From: Streptomyces albicerus | Lineage (GTDB): Bacteria; Actinomycetota; Actinomycetes; Streptomycetales; Streptomycetaceae | Reading direction: 5' to 3' | Length of the DNA: 64,000 bases | Assembly (NCBI RefSeq): GCF_008905045.1 | Contig: NZ_VWMY01000029.1 | Location: 62,001 to 126,000, forward strand | Shown: positions 52,411 to 61,334 of the stretch, piece after piece | Layout of the letters: each line of letters starts with the position of its first letter | Numbering within the stretch: the stretch's first letter is position 1 | Made by a program: the position numbers and the translations under genes | The notes under the pieces: generated by a model | The model's input: the letters and a program-made list of their open reading frames with translations, nothing else | Database searches by the model: none | Told to the model about the DNA's origin: nothing

Positions 52411-53411
52411 GCGGTCTCCTCGTGGACGCGAAGCGGCAGGGCGCGCTCGATGCGGTCGACGGCGGCGAACGCGCCGTACGCGATGAGATGCACCAGACAG
52501 TGATCCGTGTACGGCGGCTTCTTCCAGGCCGCCACGTCCTCGTCCGTGATGCGGTACGGAGCCAGCGCGGCCAGCATCGCCAGCCGGGCTCCGGGCCGGT
52601 CCTCGCGGTCCGGCAGGGCGTCCCACACCAGCGGCTGATGCGTGCCGTCCCACGCCGCGACGACCTCCCGTACGAGGGCCTGGTCGGCGTCGGTCAGCAG
52701 GCCGGCGCCTGCCGTGGCCGCCGTCCGCAGCGCCGCGTACGCCGGGCCGACCGTCGTGCCCGCCGCCCAGGACGGGCCGCGGCCCGGGTCGTCGAGGAGG
52801 GCGAGGCTCGCGCCCGGGGCGACGCGGCGGCGTACGGTCCTCGCCAGCGAACGGCCGCCCAGGCTGCGGACCACCCTGAAACGCTGGGCGTTGCCCGGTA
52901 GCAAGTTCTCGGTCACGAGGGACGAGACGATCCGGTTGATGAAGTGGAAGGAGAGGGCGGTCCCCACATACCCGGGTGTGTGCTCGGCTGGGAAGGGGAG
53001 CGTCGCGACGTCCGCGCTGCCAGGGGTGCGGGTCGCCTCGCCCCAGGCGAGCACGCGCGCGTGCTCCTCGTTCTCCGGGGGTTTCCCGTGCGCCAGGCGT
53101 TCCGCGAGGGCGTGGTCGCCGGTGGCGTGCAGCAGCATGGTGTGCGCGTCCACGCAGAACGGGCATTTGTTGGCGCGCGACACTCCCACGGCGGCCAACT
53201 CCTTGCCGGTGCGGCTGCCTTCGCCCGCGATCAGGGACTCACGCAGCAAGGCCCAGGCGGGGGCGAGGAGTTCGGGGGCGGAGGAGAGGGCGACGAAGGG
53301 GGAGGCGTCCTCGATGCCGAAGTCCTCGGCGAGCTGCGCGTAGACGGCGGCGGTGCGGCCGGTGGCGGCCTTGGGCGGGATGGGCTCGGTGTAGCGGAAG
53401 GGTGAAGTCAT
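52407..53411 (-). CDS. Carboxymuconolactone-decarboxylase/AhpD-like protein
   Basis: A 334-residue protein with the AhpD-type redox core KCPFCVDAH (Cys83, Cys86, His90) in an all-helical CMD fold at the N-terminal half, and a long C-terminal helical part (LTDADQALVREVVAAW...RITDEDVAAWKKPPYTDH). Such proteins act as peroxidase partners or unknown oxidoreductases. Coupled to the methyltransferase by a 4-bp overlap. ATG start without a strong ribosome site. Confidence 0.88.
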   Translation of the reverse strand: MTSPFRYTEPIPPKAATGRTAAVYAQLAEDFGIEDASPFVALSSAPELLAPAWALLRESLIAGEGSRTGKELAAVGVSRANKCPFCVDAHTMLLHATGDHALAERLAHGKPPENEEHARVLAWGEATRTPGSADVATLPFPAEHTPGYVGTALSFHFINRIVSSLVTENLLPGNAQRFRVVRSLGGRSLARTVRRRVAPGASLALLDDPGRGPSWAAGTTVGPAYAALRTAATAGAGLLTDADQALVREVVAAWDGTHQPLVWDALPDREDRPGARLAMLAALAPYRITDEDVAAWKKPPYTDHCLVHLIAYGAFAAVDRIERALPLRVHEETA

Positions 53412-53566
53412 GAGAAGAACACTGGCTCCCGCGGGTGCCTCCGGGCGTCGTACGGCCGAAGGCAGTTGGCGGTGCGCCGACGCGACCGCCTCGCACGACG
53501 GACTACTGCGCCGGGAGTAGTCGTGGGGCCGTCCACAGGGCTGACGCCTCTGTCGGTGCGGCGGTC

Positions 53567-53572
53567 TACCGT
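53567..53572 (+). promoter_or_regulatory. -10 box (TACCGT) for leaderless kinase mRNA
   Basis: TANNNT, 6 nt before the ATG at 53579, with no Shine-Dalgarno sequence. Confidence 0.45.
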
Positions 53573-53578
53573 ACGGAC

Positions 53579-54679
53579 ATGCACGGGGACCAGGCCACAC
53601 TCAGGCGGCTCGCCGACGCGGCGCTCGCCATCGTGATCGGCGCCGTCGTCGTGTCCGCGGCGGCCTTCGACGAGGACACCGCGGCGGTCGACTACGTGCT
53701 GATGGTGGCCGGTTCGCTCGCGCTGGCCGCGTACCGCAAGGCACCCCGCGCGGTCCTCGCCGTCACCACGGCCGCCCTGACCGGCTATGTGCTGCACGCC
53801 CACCCCAGCCCCTTGTCGGCCCTCCCGGTGGTGGCCGCCGTCCACACGGCGGCCCAGGCGGGGCATCGAGGCGTGGGCGCGGTCGCGAGTGCCGTGTTCC
53901 TCGGGGGATATCTCGCGACGGGCCCCACGACACAGGACACGGTCGAGCGGACCGCCCTGCTCGCGGGCTGGTTCCTGTGCGCGGTCGTCACCGGCCTCGC
54001 CGGACGCAACTGGCAGGCGTATCTGCGCCAGACCGAACAGCGCGCCCTGGAGGCCGAACGCACCCGCGAGGAAGCCGCCCTGCGCCGGGCGGGCGAGGAA
54101 CGCCTGCGGATCGCGCGGGAGTTGCACGACTCGCTCACCCACAGCATCTCGATCGTCAAGCTCCAGGCGGGCGTCGCCGTCCACCTCGCGCGCAAGCGCG
54201 GCGAGGAGATACCCCCGGCCCTGCTCGCCATCCAGGAGGCCGGCGGCGAGGCCATGCGCGAACTGCGCGCCACCCTGGAGGTGTTGCGCACCGACGAGCC
54301 GACCGGCACCCCGGCCCTCCTCGTGGAGCGCGCCCGCGCGGCAGGCCTCGCGGTGGACCTGACCGTCTCCGGCCACGAGCGTCCGCTGGCGGCGACCGTG
54401 GACCGTGCCGCGTACCGCATCGTCCAGGAGGCCCTCACGAACGCCGCCAGGCACGCAGGACCCGCCAAGGTGGCGGTCCAACTACGGTACGGCGAGGGCG
54501 AGTTGGCGATATGCGTGGACGACGACGGCACCGCCGACCCGTCCCGGCCGACCGCCGAGGGCACCGGGCTCACCGGTATGCGCGAACGCGTCACGGCGCT
54601 CGGTGGCTCGCTGTACGTCGGCCCGCGCGCGGAAGGCGGCTTCTCGGTACGGGCCCGACTGCCGCTGGAGCACGTGTGA
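53579..54679 (+). CDS. Sensor histidine kinase (HisKA_3 type), second system
   Basis: Membrane kinase of 366 aa. Seen: about five helices in the first 140 residues (LADAALAIVIGAVVVSAAAF; YVLMVAGSLALAAY; AVLAVTTAALTGYVL; TALLAGWFLCAVVTGLAG), the phosphoacceptor in IARELHDSLTHSISIVKLQAGVAVHL, AYRIVQEALTNAARHAGPA (N box) and CVDDDGTA plus GTGLTGMRERV (ATP boxes). Its stop overlaps the regulator's GTG by 3 bp. Divergent from the CMD-like gene. Signal unknown. Confidence 0.94.
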   Translation: MHGDQATLRRLADAALAIVIGAVVVSAAAFDEDTAAVDYVLMVAGSLALAAYRKAPRAVLAVTTAALTGYVLHAHPSPLSALPVVAAVHTAAQAGHRGVGAVASAVFLGGYLATGPTTQDTVERTALLAGWFLCAVVTGLAGRNWQAYLRQTEQRALEAERTREEAALRRAGEERLRIARELHDSLTHSISIVKLQAGVAVHLARKRGEEIPPALLAIQEAGGEAMRELRATLEVLRTDEPTGTPALLVERARAAGLAVDLTVSGHERPLAATVDRAAYRIVQEALTNAARHAGPAKVAVQLRYGEGELAICVDDDGTADPSRPTAEGTGLTGMRERVTALGGSLYVGPRAEGGFSVRARLPLEHV

Positions 54680-55344
54680 TCCGGGTCGCGCTGATCGACG
54701 ACCAGGCCCTCATGCGCGCCGGGTTCCGGGCCCTCCTGGACGCTGAGGACGGCATCGAGGTGGTCGGCGAGGCCGCCGACGGGGCGCAGGGCCTGGAGCT
54801 GGTGCGCGCGCACGTCCCGGACATCGCCCTCGTCGACGTCCAGATGCCGGTGATGACAGGCATCGAGGCGACCCGCCGCATCGCCGCCGACCCCGAACTG
54901 GCGGGCGTGCGCGTGGTGATTCTGACCAACTACGGCCTGGACGAGTACGTCTTCGAGGCGCTGCGGGCCGGTGCCAGCGGGTTCCTGCTGAAGGACACCG
55001 AGCCCGCCGACCTGCTCCAGGCCATCGAGGTCGTCGCGCGCGGCGAGGCACTGCTGTCGCCGTCCGTCACGCGCACGCTGATCGGCGAGTTCGTGTCCAG
55101 GCCACCGGACCGGGCCAGCGCACCCGGCCTGGAATGCCTCACCCGCCGCGAGCGCGAGGTCACCGCGCTCGCCGCCCGCGGTCTCACCAACGAGGAGATC
55201 GCCGCCCACATGGTCATCAGCCCCTTCACGGCCAAGACCCACATCAGCCGCGCGATGACCAAACTCGCCGCGCGCGACCGTGCCCAACTGGTCGTGTTCG
55301 CTTACGAGTCGGGGCTGGTCACGGCACGGGAGCGGGCGGAGTGA
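54676..55344 (+). CDS. NarL/FixJ-family response regulator, second system
   Basis: Partner of the kinase just upstream. Seen: VALIDDQALMRAG, phosphoacceptor Asp in DIALVDVQMPVMTG, ILTNYG, FLLKDTEPADLL, and LuxR HTH LTRREREVTALAARGLTNEEIAAHMVISPFTAKTHISRAMTKL. Length 222 aa. The start GTG lies inside the kinase's last codons. The 3' end is followed by 23-bp tandem copies. Confidence 0.95.
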   Translation: MIRVALIDDQALMRAGFRALLDAEDGIEVVGEAADGAQGLELVRAHVPDIALVDVQMPVMTGIEATRRIAADPELAGVRVVILTNYGLDEYVFEALRAGASGFLLKDTEPADLLQAIEVVARGEALLSPSVTRTLIGEFVSRPPDRASAPGLECLTRREREVTALAARGLTNEEIAAHMVISPFTAKTHISRAMTKLAARDRAQLVVFAYESGLVTARERAE

Positions 55345-55394
55345 CGGCACGAAGAGTGGCGGAATGTCGGCACGCGGTGGGGCGGAGTGACGGC
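55335..55394. repeat. 23-bp tandem repeat of the response-regulator 3' end
   Basis: Units start at 55335, 55358 and 55381 with exactly 23-bp period and a GGCGGA(G/A)TG(A/T)CGGC core. The regulator's TGA stop (55342-55344) is in unit 1; unit 3 is partial. Confidence 0.8.
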
Positions 55395-55425
55395 TTCCGT
55401 CGAGCTCTCGTGTGATGATCGGCGC

Positions 55426-56109
55426 GTGATCGCGATACGCCCGAGGCCCGTCCGCAGCGCCGCCCTCGCCGGCCCGCTGGTGCTGCTGCTCGTGCTGGGT
55501 GCGAGCGGGTGCGGGCTCTCCGCCGAACTGGACCGTGAAAGCAACCCCGAACGCAAGCCCACACCGACGCAGACCCTGGCGATAGTGCCGCCCCCGCCCC
55601 CGTCCGCGACCCCCAGGCCGTCTCCAGCCGTACCCGACCAGCAGGCCGAGGACTGCCCGCCGTCCGGCCTGCGCTTCCGGGCCGACGCAGGGGACGCGGC
55701 CATGGGCCTGCGCGCCATGGGGCTCGACGTCACCAACTGCGGTGACCGCCCGTACAAGTTGAACGGCTACCCCGACATCACCGTCCTCGACGCTTCGGGC
55801 GACCCCTTCCCGGGCGTACGGACCGTCGAAGGCACCGACGAGGTGTCCATGGCACCGGAGGACCCCGGCCCTCGACCGCTGACCCTCGACCCGGGCGAGA
55901 CCGCACACGCGTCCCTGTACTGGCGGATGCACGCCGAGGACGGCGTGTACCTCCGGGTCGCCCCGGAGAAGGGGCAGGACACCGTGACGGTACGCCCGCC
56001 CCACCCCCTCGACATAGGCCCGGAGAACATCCTGGGGACGACGGCCTGGCAGCCCTCGGAGCCGGGAGAGCGGGAGCCTGCGTACGATCGGCCGACGGCC
56101 GCCCCGTAG
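55426..56109 (+). CDS. DUF4232-family lipoprotein
   Basis: An exported lipoprotein of about 227 aa. Seen: signal plus lipobox RSAALAGPLVLLLVLGASGCG (Cys at about 29), a Pro/Thr-rich linker (PPPPPSATPRPSP), then CPPSGLRFRAD...MGLDVTNCGDRPYKLNGYPDITVLDASG, the DUF4232 pattern (two Cys, beta sandwich). GTG 55426 is preferred, 6 nt after a GATGAT box; GTG 55387 is also in frame. Cell-surface binding protein of unknown ligand. Confidence 0.88.
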   Translation: MIAIRPRPVRSAALAGPLVLLLVLGASGCGLSAELDRESNPERKPTPTQTLAIVPPPPPSATPRPSPAVPDQQAEDCPPSGLRFRADAGDAAMGLRAMGLDVTNCGDRPYKLNGYPDITVLDASGDPFPGVRTVEGTDEVSMAPEDPGPRPLTLDPGETAHASLYWRMHAEDGVYLRVAPEKGQDTVTVRPPHPLDIGPENILGTTAWQPSEPGEREPAYDRPTAAP

Positions 56110-56122
56110 TGAGGAGTTCCCC

Positions 56123-57961
56123 GTGTTCACGACCCGCCCCACTCTCCAGGGCACCTTCGGGATGGTGTCCTCCACGCACTGGCTCGCCTCGCAGTCGGCG
56201 ATGGCCGTGCTGGAGGACGGCGGCAACGCGTACGACGCCGCCGTCGCCGCGGGTTTCGTGCTGCACGTCGTTGAGCCGCACCTCAACGGGCCCGCCGGCG
56301 AGGTGCCGATCATCCTCGCCCCCGCGGGCGGGCAGGTACGGGTGCTGTGCGGGCAGGGCGTGGCACCGGCCGGAGCCACGATCGCCCACTACAGGGCACT
56401 CGGTTTGGATCTCGTACCCGGTACCGGGCCCCTCGCGGCCGCCGTACCGGGCGCCTTCGACGCGTGGATGCTGCTCCTGCGCGACCACGGCACGAAGTCC
56501 CTCGCGGATGTCCTGAAGTACGCCATCGGGTACGCCGAGGACGGGCACGCGCCCATGGTGCGCGTCGGCGAGACCGTCGAGACGGTACGGGAGCTCTTCG
56601 AGACCGAGTGGACGTCGTCGGCCGACGTGTACCTGCCGGGCGGGCGGCCCCCGACACCGGGCGAGCTGTTCCGGAATCCCGCGCTGGCCGCGACCTGGAA
56701 GCGGCTGATCTCGGAGGCCGCCCAGGCGGGTGAGGACCGGATCGCGCAGATCGAGGCCGCGCGGCGGATCTGGCGCGAGGGCTTCATCGCCGAGGCACTG
56801 GTACGGCAGGCGGGCCGGCCCACGACGGACACCAGCGGCGAACGTCACGCCGGCACGCTGACGGCCGCCGACCTGGCCGCCTGGTCCGCGTCCTACGAAG
56901 CCCCGGCCACATACGACTGGCGGGGCTGGACCCTGTGCAAGGCCGGTCCCTGGAGCCAGGGCCCGGCGCTCCTCCAGCAGCTGGCCCTGCTGCCGCCGGA
57001 GCTGCCGCGGTACGGCTCCGCCGAGTACGTGCACCTGCTGATCGAGGGCTGCAAGCTCGCGATGGCCGACCGGGAGGCCTGGTACGGGGACGCGGACGAG
57101 GTGCCCCTGCGGGAGCTGCTGTCGGAGGAGTACAACGCCGCGCGCCGGGCCCTGGTCGGCGAGAAGGCCTCCTACGAGCTGCGGCCGGGCAGCCCCGGAG
57201 GCCGGATCCCGCGGCTCAGCGGGCACGCGCGCGTGGTGGCCGCTGGGGAGGCCGGGTTCGACGCGCTCGGGGTACCGGGGGCGGGGGAGCCGACCGTCGC
57301 CAAGCGGCCGACGTCCCCCGTGCCCGGAGAGCCGGATGTCTCGGCGGACGGCGGTACCCGGGGCGACACCTGCCACCTGGACATCGTCGACCGCTGGGGC
57401 AACATGGTCGCCGCCACACCCAGCGGCGGCTGGCTGCAGTCCAACCCGGTCGTGCCCGAGCTGGGATTCCCGCTCGGCACCCGGCTCCAGATGGCCTGGC
57501 TGGAGGAGGGACTGCCCAACTCCCTCACGCCGGGCCGCCGTCCGCGTACGACGCTCACACCCTCGCTCGCGCTGCGGGACGGCGTGCCGGTCATGGCGTT
57601 CGGCACGCCCGGCGGCGACCAGCAGGACCAGTGGCAGCTGCACTTCTTCCTGGCCGTCGCCCTGCGCGCGGAGGTACGCGGCGGCCTGGACCTCCAGGGC
57701 GCCATCGACGCGCCGAACTGGCACAACGACAGCTTCCCCGGCTCGTTCTACCCGCGCGGCATGCGCCCCGGCAGCGTCACCGTCGAGTCCCGCACGGAGC
57801 CGGACGTCGTCGAGGAACTGCGCCGCCGAGGCCACGACGTGATCGTCGGCGAGGCCTGGTCCGAGGGACGGCTGTGCGCGGTGGCGCGCGACCCGCGGAC
57901 CGGCGTGCTGTCGGCGGCGGCGAATCCGCGCGGAATGCAGGGGTACGCGGTCGGGCGCTGA
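56123..57961 (+). CDS. Gamma-glutamyltransferase family protein (cytoplasmic, YwrD-like)
   Basis: A 612-residue Ntn-hydrolase without signal peptide. Seen: GGNAYDAAVAAGFVLHVVEPHLNGPAGEVP, a large middle domain, and the processing/nucleophile region GDTCHLDIVDRWGNMVAATPSGG with Thr416 (TCH in place of the usual TTH), then SLTPGRRPRTTLTPSLALR and FGTPGGDQQDQW, as in the oxamate-amidohydrolase-like/YwrD branch. GTG with GAGGAG upstream. It may act on non-glutathione amides. 3' end repeated in tandem. Confidence 0.92.
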   Translation: MFTTRPTLQGTFGMVSSTHWLASQSAMAVLEDGGNAYDAAVAAGFVLHVVEPHLNGPAGEVPIILAPAGGQVRVLCGQGVAPAGATIAHYRALGLDLVPGTGPLAAAVPGAFDAWMLLLRDHGTKSLADVLKYAIGYAEDGHAPMVRVGETVETVRELFETEWTSSADVYLPGGRPPTPGELFRNPALAATWKRLISEAAQAGEDRIAQIEAARRIWREGFIAEALVRQAGRPTTDTSGERHAGTLTAADLAAWSASYEAPATYDWRGWTLCKAGPWSQGPALLQQLALLPPELPRYGSAEYVHLLIEGCKLAMADREAWYGDADEVPLRELLSEEYNAARRALVGEKASYELRPGSPGGRIPRLSGHARVVAAGEAGFDALGVPGAGEPTVAKRPTSPVPGEPDVSADGGTRGDTCHLDIVDRWGNMVAATPSGGWLQSNPVVPELGFPLGTRLQMAWLEEGLPNSLTPGRRPRTTLTPSLALRDGVPVMAFGTPGGDQQDQWQLHFFLAVALRAEVRGGLDLQGAIDAPNWHNDSFPGSFYPRGMRPGSVTVESRTEPDVVEELRRRGHDVIVGEAWSEGRLCAVARDPRTGVLSAAANPRGMQGYAVGR

Positions 57962-58000
57962 CCCGCGCCCCGCTGGCCCGCGCCGCGCTGACCCGGTGAC
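57956..58000. repeat. 15-bp tandem repeat of the GGT-family gene 3' end, 3 copies
   Basis: CGCTGACCCGCGCCC (57956-57970, with the TGA stop), CGCTGGCCCGCGCCG (57971-57985) and CGCTGACCCGGTGAC (57986-58000). Confidence 0.85.
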
Positions 58001-58160
58001 GCCGACCTCCCGGTGCCCACCTGGCGTCGGCCCTCTCGGCGTCGGTCTCGCGGCACTGACGTCCTGGCGCTGATCTCCGAACCCCGGTTGTTCATGGTGA
58101 TTCCACCCGTGATGCACCGGCCGGGTGGGGATTGTCAGTGGCGCGTGCTCTCATGGAGTC

Positions 58161-59006
58161 ATGATCGGAGACATCGAAACCATCGACGAGTTTCTCGCCC
58201 ACCGCACCACCGACGTAGAAGAGGCCGTCCGCAAGGCGGCCGCCGCCGAGATCATGCCGCGCTTCCGGCAGCTCGCGGCGCACGAGATCGACGAGAAGAG
58301 CGGCCCGCACGACCTGGTCACGGACGCCGACCGCAAGGCCGAGGAGTACCTCACCGAGGCGCTCGTCAAGCTGCTGCCCGGCTCGGTCGTGGTGGGCGAG
58401 GAGGCGGTCCACGCCAACCCGGTGACGTACGAGGCGCTCAAGGGCGAGGCGCCGGTCTGGATCGTCGACCCGGTCGACGGCACCCGCCAGTTCGTCCACG
58501 GCGACCCCGGCTTCTGCACACTGGTCGCGCTCGCGCAGGGCGGGGTCCTGCTGGCGTCATGGACGTACGCACCGGCCCGTGACCAACTCGCCGTCGCCGT
58601 CCGGGGCCGGGGCGCCCTTCTCGACGGCGAACCCCTCCGCGCCGGCTCGCCCACCCCCGGCCGCGACCTTGAAGTGGCCCACTCGCACCCTGACTACACG
58701 ACGGACGACCAGAAGCGCGCGCTCCTCGGCCTTTGGACCGAGGGTGTCGGCCCGCGCGCGTGCGGTTCGGCCGGGCTGGAGTATCTTGCCGTCGCCCGGG
58801 GCGAGTTGGACGCCACGGCGTTCAGCTGGGAAGCAGCCTGGGACCACGCGGCGGGGATCCTGCTCGTCGAGGAGGCGGGCGGCGCGCATCTGACGCTCGC
58901 CGGAGAGCCGTTCCGGATAACCGGCGGCAACGCGCTGCCGTTCACGGCGGCGCGGGACGCGGCCACGGCCCGCCGTGTGGTGGGACTGCTGTCGGGCGGA
59001 GCCTGA
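58161..59006 (+). CDS. Inositol-monophosphatase-family phosphatase (histidinol-phosphatase-like)
   Basis: Mg-dependent phosphomonoesterase, 281 aa. Seen: DLVTDADRKAEEYL (substrate/metal loop), GEEAV (metal Glu), IVDPVDGTRQFVHGDPGF (metal DPVDGT) and AWDHAAGILLVEEAGG (metal Asp, late). The ATG at 58161 has GGAG five nt upstream; a start at 58125 is open. Candidates: histidinol phosphate (HisN-like), myo-inositol 1-phosphate, or PAP. Stand-alone gene. Confidence 0.93.
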   Translation: MIGDIETIDEFLAHRTTDVEEAVRKAAAAEIMPRFRQLAAHEIDEKSGPHDLVTDADRKAEEYLTEALVKLLPGSVVVGEEAVHANPVTYEALKGEAPVWIVDPVDGTRQFVHGDPGFCTLVALAQGGVLLASWTYAPARDQLAVAVRGRGALLDGEPLRAGSPTPGRDLEVAHSHPDYTTDDQKRALLGLWTEGVGPRACGSAGLEYLAVARGELDATAFSWEAAWDHAAGILLVEEAGGAHLTLAGEPFRITGGNALPFTAARDAATARRVVGLLSGGA

Positions 59007-59095
59007 CCCGTGGCGCGGCGGGGCTGAGGCGGGGCTGTAGGAGGCCCGGCATATCCTGATCCCCAGTGGCCATCGGCTGACAAAGGAGTCCGAAG

Positions 59096-60514
59096 GTGCC
59101 GTCGATGCTCGATGCCGTCGTGGTGGGTGCGGGGCCGAACGGACTGACGGCTGCCGTGGAGCTGGCCCGCCGCGGCTTCTCCGTGGCCGTCTTCGAGGCG
59201 CGCGACACGGTCGGTGGGGGCGCCCGCACCGAGGAGCTGACCCTGCCCGGCTTCCGGCACGACCCGTGTTCGGCGGCGCATCCCCTGGGCATCAACTCAC
59301 CCGCGTTCAAGGCGATGCCCCTCGGGCGGTACGGCCTGGAGTGGCTCCAGCCCGAACTGCCCATGGCACACCCCTTCCTGGACGGCACGGCGGCTGTGCT
59401 GTCGCGCTCCGTGGCCGAGACGGCGGCCTCGTTCGGACCGCGCGACGCGGGCGCGTACCGCAGGCTCGTCGAGCCCTTCACCTACAAATGGGACACCCTG
59501 GCGCGGGACTTCATGTCGCTGCCGCTCACCGCGCTGCCCCGCGACCCGGTCACCCTCGCCCGCTTCGGACTGGTCGGCCTGCCGCCCTCGACGTGGCTGA
59601 TGCGCAGGTTCCGCGACGAGCGGGCCAAGGCCCTGTTCGCCGGACTGGTCGCGCACGTCATGGCTCCGCTGGGCGGGCTCGCGACCGGTGCCGTCGGCCT
59701 CGTCTTCGCGCTGGCCGCGCACGCCCGCGGCTGGCCCGTCGCCCGCGGCGGCTCCCAGTCGATCTCCGACGCGCTCACCGCGTACCTCAAGGACCTAGGC
59801 GGCAGCGTCCACACCGACTACGAGGTCAAGCGTCTCGACGACCTGCCGCCCGCGCGCGCGTACGTCTTCGACACCTCGCCTGCCGCGCTGAGCCGGATCG
59901 CGGGCTTCGGGCGGTACTACGAGCGGTACCGGTACGGGGCAGGCGTCTTCAAGATCGACTACGCCCTCGACGGACCGGTGCCGTGGACCGCGAAGGAGCC
60001 GCGCACCGCCGGCACGGTGCAGGTCGGCGCCAGCAGCAAGGAAATCGGGACCGCCCTGCGAGCGGCGTCCCGGGAGGGCCGGGCCCCCGACGCGCCGTTC
60101 CTGATCACCGTGCAGCCCAGCGTCGTCGACCCGACCCGGGCACCCGACGGCAAGCACGTGTTCTGGGCGTACGGCCACGTTCCGAACGGCTGGACCGGGG
60201 ATCTCACGGACGCCATCGAGCGCCAGCTGGAGCGGTTCGCACCCGGTTTCCGGGACCGCGTCCTGGCCCGCGCCACGGCGGGCCCGCCGGAACTCGCCGT
60301 CCGCAACGCCAACTACGTGGGCGGTGACATCGCCTGCGGCGCGGCCTCCGGCCTGCAGCTGATGCTGCGGCCCAAGCTGTCCCTGTTCCCGTACAGCACC
60401 CCGCATCCGGCGGTGTTCATCTGCTCCTCGGCCACCCCGCCGGGGCCCGGCGTCCACGGAATGTCGGGGCACAACGCGGCCAAGGCCGTGTGGAGGAGGC
60501 TGCGCCAGTCATGA
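59096..60514 (+). CDS. FAD-dependent oxidoreductase (phytoene-desaturase/amine-oxidase-like)
   Basis: A 472-residue flavoenzyme. Seen: Rossmann motif AVVVGAGPNGLTAAVELARRGFSVAVFEARDTVGGGARTEEL at the N-terminus, PCSAAHPLGI, and a C-terminal FAD motif (HGMSGHNAAKAV). Middle residues include GGSQSISDALTAYLKDLGG and VFDTSPAALSRIAG. AAGGAG lies before the GTG. Its stop overlaps the macro-domain start (ATGA), so the two are coupled. Carotenoid-type or other hydrophobic substrate possible; no carotenoid genes are near. Confidence 0.92.
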   Translation: MPSMLDAVVVGAGPNGLTAAVELARRGFSVAVFEARDTVGGGARTEELTLPGFRHDPCSAAHPLGINSPAFKAMPLGRYGLEWLQPELPMAHPFLDGTAAVLSRSVAETAASFGPRDAGAYRRLVEPFTYKWDTLARDFMSLPLTALPRDPVTLARFGLVGLPPSTWLMRRFRDERAKALFAGLVAHVMAPLGGLATGAVGLVFALAAHARGWPVARGGSQSISDALTAYLKDLGGSVHTDYEVKRLDDLPPARAYVFDTSPAALSRIAGFGRYYERYRYGAGVFKIDYALDGPVPWTAKEPRTAGTVQVGASSKEIGTALRAASREGRAPDAPFLITVQPSVVDPTRAPDGKHVFWAYGHVPNGWTGDLTDAIERQLERFAPGFRDRVLARATAGPPELAVRNANYVGGDIACGAASGLQLMLRPKLSLFPYSTPHPAVFICSSATPPGPGVHGMSGHNAAKAVWRRLRQS

Positions 60515-61020
60515 CGGCCATCGAGCTCGTCCAGGGCGACATCACACAGCAGAGCGTGGACGCGATCGTCAACGCCGCGAACTCCTCCCTGCTGGGCGGC
60601 GGAGGCGTGGACGGCGCCATCCACCGCCGCGGGGGTCCCGAGATCCTCGCCGAGTGCCGCAAACTCCGCGCCTCCCACTACGGCAAGGGCCTGCCGACCG
60701 GTCAGGCCATCGCCACCACCGCGGGCAAGCTGGACGCCCGCTGGGTGATCCACACCGTCGGCCCCGTCTTCAGCCAGAGCGAAGACCGCTCGGAGCTGCT
60801 GGCCTCCTGCTACCGGGAATCACTGCGAGTCGCCGACGAGCTCGGCGCGCGGACCGTCGCGTTCCCGGCCGTCTCCGCCGGTATCTACGGCTGGCCGATG
60901 GAGGACGCCGCCCGCATCGCGGTCGGGACGGTGCGCGATACCGAAACGGCGGTCACCGAGGTCAGGTTCGTCCTCTTCGACGAGCGGGCGTACGAGGCGT
61001 TCGCGGCGCAGGTCGGCTGA
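60511..61020 (+). CDS. Macro-domain (ADP-ribose-binding) protein
   Basis: A 169-residue stand-alone macro domain of the MacroD/YmdB type, which hydrolyses O-acetyl-ADP-ribose or removes ADP-ribose from proteins. Seen: VQGDITQQSVDAIVNAANSSLLGGGGVDGAIHRRGG (catalytic Asn/Asp-rich loop), GLPTGQAIATTAGKLDARWVIHTVGP, AFPAVSAGIYGWPMEDAARIAV (second loop). The ATG overlaps the FAD enzyme's stop. Its last 30 bases (YEAFAAQVG-stop) are repeated in frame three more times downstream. Confidence 0.95.
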   Translation: MTAIELVQGDITQQSVDAIVNAANSSLLGGGGVDGAIHRRGGPEILAECRKLRASHYGKGLPTGQAIATTAGKLDARWVIHTVGPVFSQSEDRSELLASCYRESLRVADELGARTVAFPAVSAGIYGWPMEDAARIAVGTVRDTETAVTEVRFVLFDERAYEAFAAQVG

Positions 61021-61110
61021 TACGGGGCGCTCGTGGAGCAGGTCGGCTGATACGAGGCGCTCACGGCGCAGGTTGGCTGATACGAGGCGTTTGCCGCGCA
61101 GGTCCACCGA
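60991..61110. repeat. 30-bp tandem repeat of the macro-domain gene 3' end, 4 copies
   Basis: Units 60991-61020, 61021-61050, 61051-61080 (each ending TGA) and 61081-61110 (CGA in place of TGA). The period is a multiple of three, so all units are in one frame: YEAFAAQVG, YGALVEQVG, YEALTAQVG, YEAFAAQVHR. The frame then stays open to a TAG at 61188. Confidence 0.97.
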
Positions 61111-61334
61111 CGGGACCTGCGCGAGGCCGTCACCCTCACGATCACACAGAGTCCGACAGCATCATTGCTCCGATTGTGTTCGGGTCCTAGGGTTTCTTTG
61201 GCTCAGTAGGTGCCTTTGTCCTCAGCAGTCGTGTTCTGGCCTGACATCAACTTCCGTATGCCAACAGCATTCGACAAGATCTGACGCTCCCTCAGTTCGT
61301 GCACCCCACTGTCGTACCGAGGAAGGCCACAGCC
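61111..61334. other. Intergenic region before the GH2 gene
   Basis: After the 30-bp repeats, about 220 bp to the GH2 start. A short plus-strand frame continuing the macro gene's repeats ends at 61190. The G+C drops (CATCATTGCTCCGATTG; CTTCCGTATGCCAACAGC), as expected of a promoter, but I cannot name a clear -35/-10. GAGGAAGG is the ribosome site. Confidence 0.5.

Noticed and set aside
61021..61110. CRISPR-like regular repeats after the macro gene
   Set aside because: The units are head-to-tail with no spacers and derive from the gene's own 3' end; no cas genes.
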